Source: Actinomycetota bacterium (lineage in GTDB: Bacteria; Actinomycetota; Actinomycetes; S36-B12). From it: DNA of 13,798 nt. The stretch spans positions 14,562 to 28,359 of the forward strand of contig JAPLBU010000100.1 of assembly GCA_026392575.1 (NCBI GenBank). The letters are read 5' to 3'. A program made the translations under genes and the position numbers. Below the pieces are notes generated by a model that saw nothing but the letters and a program-made list of their open reading frames with translations, had not been told where the DNA came from and did not search any database. Position 1 is the stretch's first letter. Each line of letters opens with the position of its first letter. This document shows, piece by piece, positions 1 through 7,101 of this stretch.

Positions 1-11
1 CCCGCGCGCCC

Positions 12-926
12 GTGATCACCTGGGTGATCGGCCGTGGCGGCCTGCTCGGCAGCGCGATCCACCGTCAGTGCACCGAGCCCTTCGACGGATCCCCGGTCCC
101 CTGGAACGATCCGACTGCAGCCGCAGGCGTCCTGAAGAGCGATGTCGCTCGGCTCCGCACGGAAGCCGCAGACGGCCCGTGGGCGGTCATTTGGGCCGCC
201 GGAGCAGCCACCACGTCAACATCCGCCCAGCAGGCGGAAGGCGAGCTGGAGACGCTCAGAGCGCTCCTGACGGCCCTGCGCGACAACCCGCCAGCCGGAC
301 CGGGCGCCGTGTTCCTCACCTCGTCGGCCGGCGGCGTCTATGCCGGCTCAGCAGATCCACCCTTCAACACGGCCACCCCGCCCGTCCCGCTCAGCCCCTA
401 CGGCGAGCTCAAGTTGCGTCAGGAAGCGCTCGCCACCGAACTCCTGAGGGGCGTATGCCCGCTCGTCATCGGCCGGTTCAGCAACCTCTACGGGCCCGGC
501 CAGAACCTCACGAAACTGCAGGGGCTCATCTCACGACTGGCGCTCGCGGCCGTGACGCAGCAGCCGATCAACATCTTCGTGCCGCTCGACACCATCCGCG
601 ACTACATCTACGTCGACGATGCCGCGAGCGCCGCGCTATCTGCGGTCGCACGAGCCGCAACCAAGCCGACGGACAAGCCAACGATTCTCGTCATCGCCTC
701 CGGGCAGCCGGCCACCGTCGGCCAGGTGATCCGGACGATGAACCAGGTGACCAAGCGTCGCGTGCCCGTGGCCCTCGGCAGTCACGCCAGCGCCAGTGCG
801 CAGTCGATGGACCTGCGCCTCACACCGACCGTCGCACTCGACACGATCACGCCGCTGCCGGCAGGCATGAAGCCGGTGTTCCTCGACATCCTCGAGCGAG
901 TGCAGCGCCAGTCGCTGACGGGCTAG
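12..926 (+). CDS. NAD-dependent epimerase/dehydratase (extended SDR family)
   Basis: Probable nucleotide-sugar 4-epimerase or dehydratase, cytosolic, 304 aa. The N-terminal Rossmann motif GRGGLLG is at residues 7-13. A Ser pair at 104-105 (in SSAGGVYAG) and the catalytic Tyr/Lys pair Y130-x3-K134 (PYGELK) follow. The stretch RFSNLYGPGQN (about 155-165) and the RDYIYVDD motif (about 196-203) are typical of the UDP-glucose 4-epimerase group. The GTG at 12 is a good start because the first beta strand begins immediately after it, but only 11 bases of upstream DNA are visible and that frame is open, so an upstream start cannot be excluded. GTGA at 12-15 would also allow a stop-start overlap with a gene outside the window. 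It ends tail-to-tail on the neighbouring membrane protein, sharing CTAG. The substrate cannot be read from sequence; family assignment is secure. Confidence 0.9.
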   Translation: MITWVIGRGGLLGSAIHRQCTEPFDGSPVPWNDPTAAAGVLKSDVARLRTEAADGPWAVIWAAGAATTSTSAQQAEGELETLRALLTALRDNPPAGPGAVFLTSSAGGVYAGSADPPFNTATPPVPLSPYGELKLRQEALATELLRGVCPLVIGRFSNLYGPGQNLTKLQGLISRLALAAVTQQPINIFVPLDTIRDYIYVDDAASAALSAVARAATKPTDKPTILVIASGQPATVGQVIRTMNQVTKRRVPVALGSHASASAQSMDLRLTPTVALDTITPLPAGMKPVFLDILERVQRQSLTG

Positions 927-940
927 CCAGCGCTGACGGG
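913..940. repeat. 10-bp direct repeat CGCTGACGGG flanking the shared stop
   Basis: CGCTGACGGG occurs at 913-922 and 931-940, either side of the 8-bp palindrome GGCTAGCC (921-928) that holds the shared CTAG. The left copy encodes the end of the epimerase (SLTG) and the right copy, on the other strand, the end of the membrane protein (PVSAG). Confidence 0.6.
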
Positions 941-2845
941 ATACCGCGCGATCAGGTCGTTGAGGGTGGCCAGGCCACCGACGGTGCCGTCCGGCTTGCC
1001 GAGGATGACCATTCGGCCGGTGAGCCCGGACGTATCGCCAACCAGGACCGGAGCCACCGTGTCCCAGTGCGGCTCGTTGCCCATCCAGTCGGCCAGCAGC
1101 CAGTCGGTGAGCAGCCCGGCCCGGCCCTCCAGACCATTGAGGCCGATGAGCAGCCGGGTGCAGTTGTAGCTCTGCTGGCCCTGCGGCAGCCCGGTCGGCT
1201 GCTCCGTGGTCGGCGGCGCGAACAGGCAGGCAATAGGCAGGCTGTCGATCGGCTGATCGCCCGTGTCGTGGACTTCGGCCGCCGACCAGTACGACGGATG
1301 CGCCGGATCGACACCGGGCCACAGCTTCGGGCTCAGTGCCGACAGACCGCGCGGGAGGATCGTGTCGAGGCTGAGCAGCACGACGACGGCCCCGACAGCG
1401 AACCAGCGCAGCATTGTCATTCCGCTGACCCGACCCTCGAGGGCCGTGATGGCCACGGGCAGCGTTGCCCCCGCGACCATGATCGTCACGGCGAATGCCA
1501 GCTTGTGAACGCCGTAGTGCGGTGACCCGCCCGTGACGATCGCGTCGCCGATCGTGACCGCCATCAGGTAGGCCGCCATGATCGCAATGGGTGCGAAGGG
1601 GACGGCCGAACGCCAGCCCACGACCCGGCGGCTACGGGAGTACCACCACACGCTGCCCAGCAGGGACACCAGCGCGAGGGCAGCGAGCAGCGGCTCGGTG
1701 ATCTCGGTGCCACCGGGCGACTGGAAGATCGCATCGGCTGTGGCCAACTGCGATGAGATCGCAGACCCCGCAGCGCCGCCCAGCGAATCGGACGGCAGAC
1801 CGCCCGCCGCCTCTCCCAGATTGATACCCAGCAGGTAAAGGATGCTGCTGAACAGCGCATCCCACGCTGCCAGCGCAGTGACGACGACGATCCCCAGGCT
1901 CAGCCAGGACCGGCGTAAGACAGCGCCCACCAGCAGGACGCCGAGCAGGGCCACTCCCAGCACGTTCAGCGGGAGCCAGACGCTGGCCGTAGTGACGACG
2001 GCAAGGGTGGCGAGCAGGGCCGAGCGAGGCGCATGCGACCCGACGAGGAACACCGTCGCCCAGAGCACCAGCACGACCAGCACGAACTGGAGCGACAGGT
2101 GTCCGTAGGAGGTGACCACCGCGCTGGCGACGAACACGACAAGCATCCCCGCCCACAGCACGGGCGCAGGAACCCAGCGCGCATCGACCCCGCCAGTTCG
2201 TGGCCGCGGCGGAACCGGGCGCTCGGCGAAAGGCGCGAAGGCGGCCGGGATCAGTGCGATCAGCAGGAATTGGGTTCCGATCACGGTGTTCACCGCGACC
2301 GCAACCTCGTTGACCCCACCGAGCATCAGCGACGACAGCACCGAGATCAGGGTCGCCATGAGGACCATGACCAGGATCAGCGGACCGCCGGCGTAGCCGT
2401 TGAACACCAGGTCATTCCCCGATGCCAACTGAGAAGACAGGTGCAGCCACTTGGCGTTGTCTTCTGCGAGGGGATGGTTGACGAAATAGCCAACCCCCGT
2501 CAGCGGTCCGGCATAGTCAGTGGCGAAGAGCCGCATCGCGACGAGGAACACGCCCAGCAGCAGCATCGGCAGCCCGATCAGCAGCACCTGCCGACGAAGG
2601 CTGTCCCGCCGGGACCCACGGCGAGTGAACGCGAGGGCCAGCACGACGGCTAGGACGACGACGACGAGGATCTGCAGGCGCTGCAGGTTCCAACCCCAGC
2701 CGAAGGCGATCGATGACTGAACGGCATTGCCCGCAATGCCGAAGCCGAAGGCCAGTCGGATGGCGAGCCAGGCGAGGCTCCCGGACACCCACCAAGCGAG
2801 GACGGGGAGGACGACGAAGGCCACGAGCAGCAGCACGTCAATCAC
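923..2845 (-). CDS. Polytopic membrane protein, GT-C/polymerase-like, paralogue 2 of a tandem pair
   Basis: I do not recognise a named family with certainty. It is 640 aa, with roughly a dozen hydrophobic segments over residues 1-500 and a soluble C-terminal domain from about 505. Features shared with the upstream paralogue are a loop motif AEDNAKW (127-133), NEVAVA (179-184), VTSYGH (244-249), WLPLN (290-294), a Gly-rich loop ending GGT (340-380), PHYGVHK (442-448) and two cysteines in the C-terminal domain (540, 562). Acidic residues in an early extracytoplasmic loop plus a C-terminal extracytoplasmic domain are a general trait of GT-C glycosyltransferases, so a lipid-linked-sugar transferase, O-antigen-type polymerase or ligase is the leading inference. 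The start is GTG, 21 nt after the paralogue's stop, preceded by a G-rich Shine-Dalgarno (AAGGGGGG), so the two are surely cotranscribed. Its stop overlaps the convergent epimerase stop. Confidence 0.85.
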   Translation of the reverse strand: MIDVLLLVAFVVLPVLAWWVSGSLAWLAIRLAFGFGIAGNAVQSSIAFGWGWNLQRLQILVVVVLAVVLALAFTRRGSRRDSLRRQVLLIGLPMLLLGVFLVAMRLFATDYAGPLTGVGYFVNHPLAEDNAKWLHLSSQLASGNDLVFNGYAGGPLILVMVLMATLISVLSSLMLGGVNEVAVAVNTVIGTQFLLIALIPAAFAPFAERPVPPRPRTGGVDARWVPAPVLWAGMLVVFVASAVVTSYGHLSLQFVLVVLVLWATVFLVGSHAPRSALLATLAVVTTASVWLPLNVLGVALLGVLLVGAVLRRSWLSLGIVVVTALAAWDALFSSILYLLGINLGEAAGGLPSDSLGGAAGSAISSQLATADAIFQSPGGTEITEPLLAALALVSLLGSVWWYSRSRRVVGWRSAVPFAPIAIMAAYLMAVTIGDAIVTGGSPHYGVHKLAFAVTIMVAGATLPVAITALEGRVSGMTMLRWFAVGAVVVLLSLDTILPRGLSALSPKLWPGVDPAHPSYWSAAEVHDTGDQPIDSLPIACLFAPPTTEQPTGLPQGQQSYNCTRLLIGLNGLEGRAGLLTDWLLADWMGNEPHWDTVAPVLVGDTSGLTGRMVILGKPDGTVGGLATLNDLIARYPVSAG

Positions 2846-2866
2846 GCAGCCACCCCCCTTCCCCGG

Positions 2867-4879
2867 TCACTGGGGCGCGTCGCCCGCTGATTGCGGGAAC
2901 CGGGCCAACAGGCTCCGAACCGTCTCGATGCCGATCACGTTGCTGCCGTCATCAAGGAGGATAACCGGCTTGTTCTGCACCGATTCGGGCATTCCCGCCA
3001 ATGAGTCATACACCGGGGACCAGGCCGGTGTGTTCGAGAACCATTCACGGCGCAACCAGTCGACCAGCGGTTGTGCTCCCGTGTCTTCGCCCGTTAGGCC
3101 GGCGAGGATCCGCGTGCACGAGTAGACCCGCTGCGGGTCGGAGAGCTGACTGGCCAGAATGGCCGACGGCACCGTGGCCCCCTGCGGAAGGTAGACACAG
3201 GCCACCGGGCTGTCAGCGATCGGCTGCGTGCCGGTGCCGTTCACGTCAGCAGGCCACCAGTAACTGCCCGAGGTGTTCTCGAACGGGATGGGCGGCGACC
3301 ACTGGTCCGGCCGAGCCAGTGCGATCGCCCGCGGCAGCACCGAATCGACCATCAGCAGCACGACGATCCCGGCAATGGCGATCCAGCGCGAGGCGGTCAT
3401 CCGGCCCAGCGCCTGCGGGTCAATCAGCATCAGCGCGAGCGGCAGGCAGGTGCCCAGGGCGAGGGCGGCCACCAGGAAGGTGAACTTCATCGAGCCGTAG
3501 TGCGGTCCGGAGCCGGTCGACCAGAAGTCGAGGCTGTAGATGATCACGGCGAAGAAGGCCAGCATGCCCAGCGGGATGAACCGACGTGCCGCCGATGTGC
3601 GCAGCACCTGCGCCTGACGGGACACGACGATCGATGCGACGAAGGCTGCTGAGACTGCGAGCAGCGCGAGGATCGGCCCAGCCTGATCGGTACCGCCATT
3701 GGCGGCGAAGAGGGTCGAGTCGGTCAGACCGAAGTGGCCAAGGCCGAAGGCATGCGGTGCAGCACCGGCCGCGATGCCCCCAGCACCGCCTCCGCCGATG
3801 GCGCCGCTCGCAGACGGTGCCGTTCCGGATACCAGGTAGACCATGCTCGAGTACACCGGCTGGAAGACCCCGACCGTGACTACCGCCAGCAGCGCGAAGC
3901 CGATTCCGTCGAAGGACCGCCACCCGAATCGGAAGCCGCGGCTCAGCAGCACGACCCCCCAGCCGATCACGACCACTATGGCGACAACGTTCAGCGGCAA
4001 CCACACCGTCATCGACGCTGCAGCGGCCAGCGAGGTGATCAGGCGGGCGCGGGGCACCGACGACAGCGCGAGGAAGGTGGCCGACCACAACCCGGCCACG
4101 ATCAGGGTGAACTGGAAGGTCATGTGCCCGTAGCCGGTCACGACCAGGCTGATCGTCGCCAGCACGCCGGCCGCGATCCAGATGAACGGCGCCGGGATCA
4201 GAACGCGCTCGGCCGGAGGGTCAGAAGGAGCACCAGAAAGAGCCGCCCGCAGCTTGGCCTCGGCCAGCGGGGCAAGAGCCAGCGGCACGAGCGCCACCAG
4301 GATGAACTGCCCGTAGACCACGGAGTTTGCCGCCACGGCGACCTCGTTGTAGCCGCCGAGCGCGGCCAGCGAGATGACGCCCATGAGGGTGCCGATGAAC
4401 GTCAGCATCAGCTCGAGCGGGCCACCCATCGGCACGGCCTGCTGGATCGGCTGCCCAGCAGCGAACTGGGAGGTGAAGTCGAGCCACTTCGCGTTGTCCT
4501 CGGCGGTGGAGTGGCCGATGAGGTAGCTGACGGGCTTGAGGAAGGCCAGCCCATCCGTCCAGAAGGTGGTGATGACGAAGAAGACGAGCAGCAGGACCGC
4601 GACCGGAAGGAGGATCGCCAGCGCCTGCCGCCGGAAGGACACGGTGCCGCGGAAGGGCCAGATCCAGGCGATCACGGTCACCACGGCCAGAACGACCAGC
4701 AGGGTCCACTGGAGCTCGATCCGGGTCCAGTCATGCCCTCGATCGATGGCGAAGCTGATGAGGGCGCCGAACACGCCGGCCGACCCCGCGATCGCGATCA
4801 CGACCCAGGCCACGCTCCGAGCCCGAAGGTAGGCCAGGACGGGGAGGATCAGGTACGCCGCGAGGAAGGCGATGTCCAC
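2867..4879 (-). CDS. Polytopic membrane protein, GT-C/polymerase-like, paralogue 1 of a tandem pair
   Basis: It is 670 aa from the chosen GTG. That start has GGAGG 9 nt upstream and gives an N-terminus (VDIAFLAAYLILP) matching that of the downstream paralogue (MIDVLLLVAFVVLP). A GTG six codons further up (4897) is open but lacks such support. There are many membrane segments over residues 1-515, then a soluble C-terminal domain. Shared motifs are AEDNAKW (126-132), NEVAVA (179-184), VTGYGH (247-252), WLPLN (293-297), a Gly/Ala-rich loop (about 351-398) longer than in its partner, PHYG with a Lys three residues on (459-465), and cysteines at 561 and 588. One extra Cys (478) lies in a membrane segment. 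The role is inferred to be extracytoplasmic sugar transfer or polymerisation on a polyprenyl-linked glycan; no catalytic residue is proven. It is divergent from the GT4 gene, with only 39 nt between the starts. Confidence 0.85.
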   Translation of the reverse strand: MDIAFLAAYLILPVLAYLRARSVAWVVIAIAGSAGVFGALISFAIDRGHDWTRIELQWTLLVVLAVVTVIAWIWPFRGTVSFRRQALAILLPVAVLLLVFFVITTFWTDGLAFLKPVSYLIGHSTAEDNAKWLDFTSQFAAGQPIQQAVPMGGPLELMLTFIGTLMGVISLAALGGYNEVAVAANSVVYGQFILVALVPLALAPLAEAKLRAALSGAPSDPPAERVLIPAPFIWIAAGVLATISLVVTGYGHMTFQFTLIVAGLWSATFLALSSVPRARLITSLAAAASMTVWLPLNVVAIVVVIGWGVVLLSRGFRFGWRSFDGIGFALLAVVTVGVFQPVYSSMVYLVSGTAPSASGAIGGGGAGGIAAGAAPHAFGLGHFGLTDSTLFAANGGTDQAGPILALLAVSAAFVASIVVSRQAQVLRTSAARRFIPLGMLAFFAVIIYSLDFWSTGSGPHYGSMKFTFLVAALALGTCLPLALMLIDPQALGRMTASRWIAIAGIVVLLMVDSVLPRAIALARPDQWSPPIPFENTSGSYWWPADVNGTGTQPIADSPVACVYLPQGATVPSAILASQLSDPQRVYSCTRILAGLTGEDTGAQPLVDWLRREWFSNTPAWSPVYDSLAGMPESVQNKPVILLDDGSNVIGIETVRSLLARFPQSAGDAPQ

Positions 4880-4906
4880 GCTCGACGACCTCCACACGCT
4901 CTCGGG

Positions 4907-4912
4907 TACCTT
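4907..4912 (+). promoter_or_regulatory. Candidate -10 (TACCTT), leaderless promoter for the GT4 gene
   Basis: TACCTT fits the TANNNT actinobacterial -10 and is followed by exactly 6 nt before the GTG at 4919, so transcription would start at or next to the start codon. No good Shine-Dalgarno precedes that GTG, which supports a leaderless transcript. I see no clear -35. It lies in the 39-nt gap between two divergent genes. Confidence 0.45.
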
Positions 4913-4918
4913 GGGCGG

Positions 4919-6118
4919 GTGTCACCAAGTGTCCTCCATCTAAGCACCTACGACACCAATGGTGGCGCGGCGCGGGCTGCCGATGCCCTTCACCGGGCGA
5001 TGCTCCAGGAGGGTGTCGATTCGACCCTTCGGACCGCGGCCGGGACCAGGTTCCGCCTCGCCAGCGAACTCGACCGGCAGCTCTGGCGGCTGCAGACCAG
5101 CCCCACGAAGACCTGGCGCTCACCGGCCCGATTCGGCAGCCTCAGCGCCCACGAGATCAACAGCAGCCAGGCCGACGTGGTCAACCTGCACTGGGTCACC
5201 GACGGCTTCCTCTCGGTGGAGGAGATCGGGCGCATCACCAAGCCGGTGGTCTGGTCCCTCTACGACATGTGGCCCTTCGCCGGCACCGAGCACTACGGAG
5301 CAGACACCCCCGATGCCCGCTGGCGCGAGGGATACACCAGGGCCAACCGGCCGGGCGACGAGAGCGGCGTGGATCTCGACCGCTGGACCTGGCAGCGCAA
5401 GCAGCGCCACTGGACCAAGCCGATGGCCATCGTGGCCGCCAGCACGTGGCTTCAGGACCGGGCCCAGAACAGCGCACTGATGGGTGCCTGGCCGCACCAC
5501 CGGATCCCGCACGTGATCGACTGCCACACCTTCGGGCCGATGCCCATGAACACCGCCCGAGGGCAACTCGGCCTGCCCGCCGATGTCCCCCTGATCCTGT
5601 TCCTCGCCTCGGCCGGCATCACCGATCGCCGCAAGGGCTGGGATCTCCTCGATCAAGCGCTCGGGGAAGTCAGAGCCGCCATCCCCGACGTTGAGGTCGT
5701 GATCGTGGGCCCACGCGACGTGGACTACCGCAGCCCGTCTGGGACACCGATCCACTGGCGCGGCAGCATCGACGGCAACGAGGCCCTCGCCCTTCACTAC
5801 AACGCCGCCAACGTCACCGCCGTGCCGAGCCGCGAAGACAACATGCCGCTGACCGCCATGGAGGCCCAGAGCTGCGGGCGACCCGTTGTCGCCTTCCGCA
5901 TCGGTGGCCTGCCAGACATCATCGAGCATCACGTCACCGGCTATCTCGCCCCCGAAGGGAACACCGCCCTGCTGGCCGAAGGCCTCACCCAGGCCCTCAA
6001 CGACTCACTCCATCAGGACAACTGGGGCCGCGCCGCCCGCCAGCGAGCCCTCCGCACCTGGTCGACCACACCCGTGGTGGAGCAATACCAGGCCGTCTAC
6101 GCGCAGGCCATGCGATGA
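4919..6118 (+). CDS. GT4-family glycosyltransferase
   Basis: Retaining GT-B glycosyltransferase, 399 aa, cytosolic or membrane-associated, adding a sugar to the lipid-linked glycan. The N-terminal motif NGGAARAADALHRAM (14-28) is the donor/acceptor loop of this subgroup. WSLYDMWPF-GTEHY (112-126) and the block GYTRANRP..DLDRWTWQRKQRHW (138-165) mark a known GT4 subgroup with this Trp/Arg-rich insert in place of a cysteine cluster. The C-terminal domain has ITDRRKGWDLL (234-244), VIVGPR (261-266), and the EDNMP...MEAQSCGRPVVAF block (306-326) with the nucleotide-contacting acidic residues, then GGLPDII. The open frame runs far upstream into DNA antisense to the neighbouring membrane protein, but recognisable sequence begins at this GTG, which is also 6 nt past a TANNNT element. 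Its TGA overlaps the next gene's ATG. Sugar specificity unknown. Confidence 0.92.
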   Translation: MSPSVLHLSTYDTNGGAARAADALHRAMLQEGVDSTLRTAAGTRFRLASELDRQLWRLQTSPTKTWRSPARFGSLSAHEINSSQADVVNLHWVTDGFLSVEEIGRITKPVVWSLYDMWPFAGTEHYGADTPDARWREGYTRANRPGDESGVDLDRWTWQRKQRHWTKPMAIVAASTWLQDRAQNSALMGAWPHHRIPHVIDCHTFGPMPMNTARGQLGLPADVPLILFLASAGITDRRKGWDLLDQALGEVRAAIPDVEVVIVGPRDVDYRSPSGTPIHWRGSIDGNEALALHYNAANVTAVPSREDNMPLTAMEAQSCGRPVVAFRIGGLPDIIEHHVTGYLAPEGNTALLAEGLTQALNDSLHQDNWGRAARQRALRTWSTTPVVEQYQAVYAQAMR

Positions 6119-7053
6119 CCGCGAAGCAGGAACCCAATAAGCCCCTGCAACCCATCCTGGTCATGATGAGCTACCGCGGTGGCGAGCGTCTTCAGCGCTG
6201 CCTTGACTCCATCGGCAGATCCGAGCGCCACTTCAAGCGGATCATCCTGAGCGTCACCGCCGCCGAAGACTCCGAAGACATGCGCATCGCAGCCGCATTC
6301 CAGCAGCAGCACCCCACGACCGAGGTGATCTGCACCCAGCAAGAGTTGCCGACGATGCAGCATCAGGCGTTCTGGGTGACCTACCTCAAGAAGTCCGGAG
6401 CAACAAAGGACGACTGGATCTACTGGCTCGCCTATGACGACCAGGTGCGCCTGACCGGTATCGACGAACTCGTCGACGAACCGGGGAACTGGCCCCTCGA
6501 GAAGGGCACCTGCTACTTCGGTCCTTGGGCCATGCGCCACGAGCAGGCCGAGCAGCTCTGGGATGGGGACTCAACAGCAGACCTCGAGAGCTGGACCAGC
6601 TTTCCCCTCGCTGGCCCCCTCAGGCTTCCCGTCATCACCTGGATTGCCGAGCAGCTCAAGCAGCCCACCTACATGCAGATGAGCGGATCGGTATGCCGAT
6701 TCGAGAGCTACCTCCGCATCCGCGACGGACGGCCCAAGAAGAAGGGCCCCATGCGCATCGAGATGGCCACCGCCGCGACGCCCTGCAATGAGTTCGTAGC
6801 TGAGTTCGCAACACCGGTGAGCATCATCTACGGGCGGCCTAATTCGGATCGGGCGAACTATGCGAAGTCTGCCCGCGAGGAAGACGTCCACCTTGTCCGC
6901 TGGCTCATCCAATACACGCTAAGCAGGCCAGCGTCCACCTCAAGTCTGATTCGTTCTTGGGCATCAGCCTCGTCCGCGTTATGGCGCGTAGCAACCGGCG
7001 GTCGGCCCAACGCGGTTGAGTCGTGGGTAACCCGCACACGCGTCCGCCCGTAG
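6115..7053 (+). CDS. GT2-like (GT-A fold) glycosyltransferase
   Basis: It is 312 aa. It starts at an ATG inside the preceding gene's stop (ATGA, 6115-6118), so translation is probably coupled. The N-terminus PILVMMSYRGGERLQRCLDS (13-32) matches the first beta strand and helix of GT-A family 2 enzymes. WIYWLAYDDQ (101-110) supplies the DXD-like acidic pair at the end of the nucleotide-binding half. The segment CYFGPWAMRH (about 133-142) and the LPVITWIAEQ and MQMSGSVCRF stretches would form the acceptor side; I do not see a canonical ED or QXXRW motif there. No membrane segment is apparent, so it should act in the cytoplasm. The C-terminal 40 residues are Ser/Ala/Arg rich and look poorly conserved. 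Assignment as a glycosyltransferase is good; the exact subfamily and sugar are not. Confidence 0.78.
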   Translation: MTAKQEPNKPLQPILVMMSYRGGERLQRCLDSIGRSERHFKRIILSVTAAEDSEDMRIAAAFQQQHPTTEVICTQQELPTMQHQAFWVTYLKKSGATKDDWIYWLAYDDQVRLTGIDELVDEPGNWPLEKGTCYFGPWAMRHEQAEQLWDGDSTADLESWTSFPLAGPLRLPVITWIAEQLKQPTYMQMSGSVCRFESYLRIRDGRPKKKGPMRIEMATAATPCNEFVAEFATPVSIIYGRPNSDRANYAKSAREEDVHLVRWLIQYTLSRPASTSSLIRSWASASSALWRVATGGRPNAVESWVTRTRVRP

Positions 7054-7089
7054 CCGTTCAGCAGGAATCCGGCGCTGCGCGTACGGAAC

Positions 7090-7095
7090 TAGGAT
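7090..7095 (+). promoter_or_regulatory. Candidate -10 (TAGGAT), leaderless promoter for the WcaI-like GT4 gene
   Basis: TAGGAT sits in the 48-nt gap after the GT2-like gene and is followed by 6 nt before the GTG at 7102. This is the same geometry as the candidate upstream of 4919. No convincing -35 is present 16-18 nt upstream. The nearest G-rich stretch (AAGGGTG) is too close to the start codon for normal ribosome binding. Confidence 0.5.
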
Positions 7096-7101
7096 TCAAG
7101 G

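Noticed and set aside
68..1525. 485-codon open frame overlapping the epimerase and the membrane protein
   Set aside because: Arg/His/Pro-rich translation typical of an off-frame reading in GC-rich DNA; it spans two well-supported genes.
2640..2670. GAC triplet run as a microsatellite
   Set aside because: Simply encodes a Val run in a membrane segment on the minus strand; too short to call a repeat of interest.
4880..4897. GTG at 4897 as start of the first membrane paralogue
   Set aside because: Adds MWRSSS with no support; GTG 4879 has GGAGG at 9 nt and aligns with the paralogue's N-terminus.
3734..4918. Long upstream open frame in phase with the GT4 gene (would give a 794-aa protein)
   Set aside because: It is antisense to the membrane protein, low-complexity in charged residues, and glycosyltransferase sequence begins only at GTG 4919.
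7054..7101. Rho-independent terminator between the GT2-like and WcaI-like genes
   Set aside because: No clear hairpin with a following T tract; only the candidate -10 is convincing.
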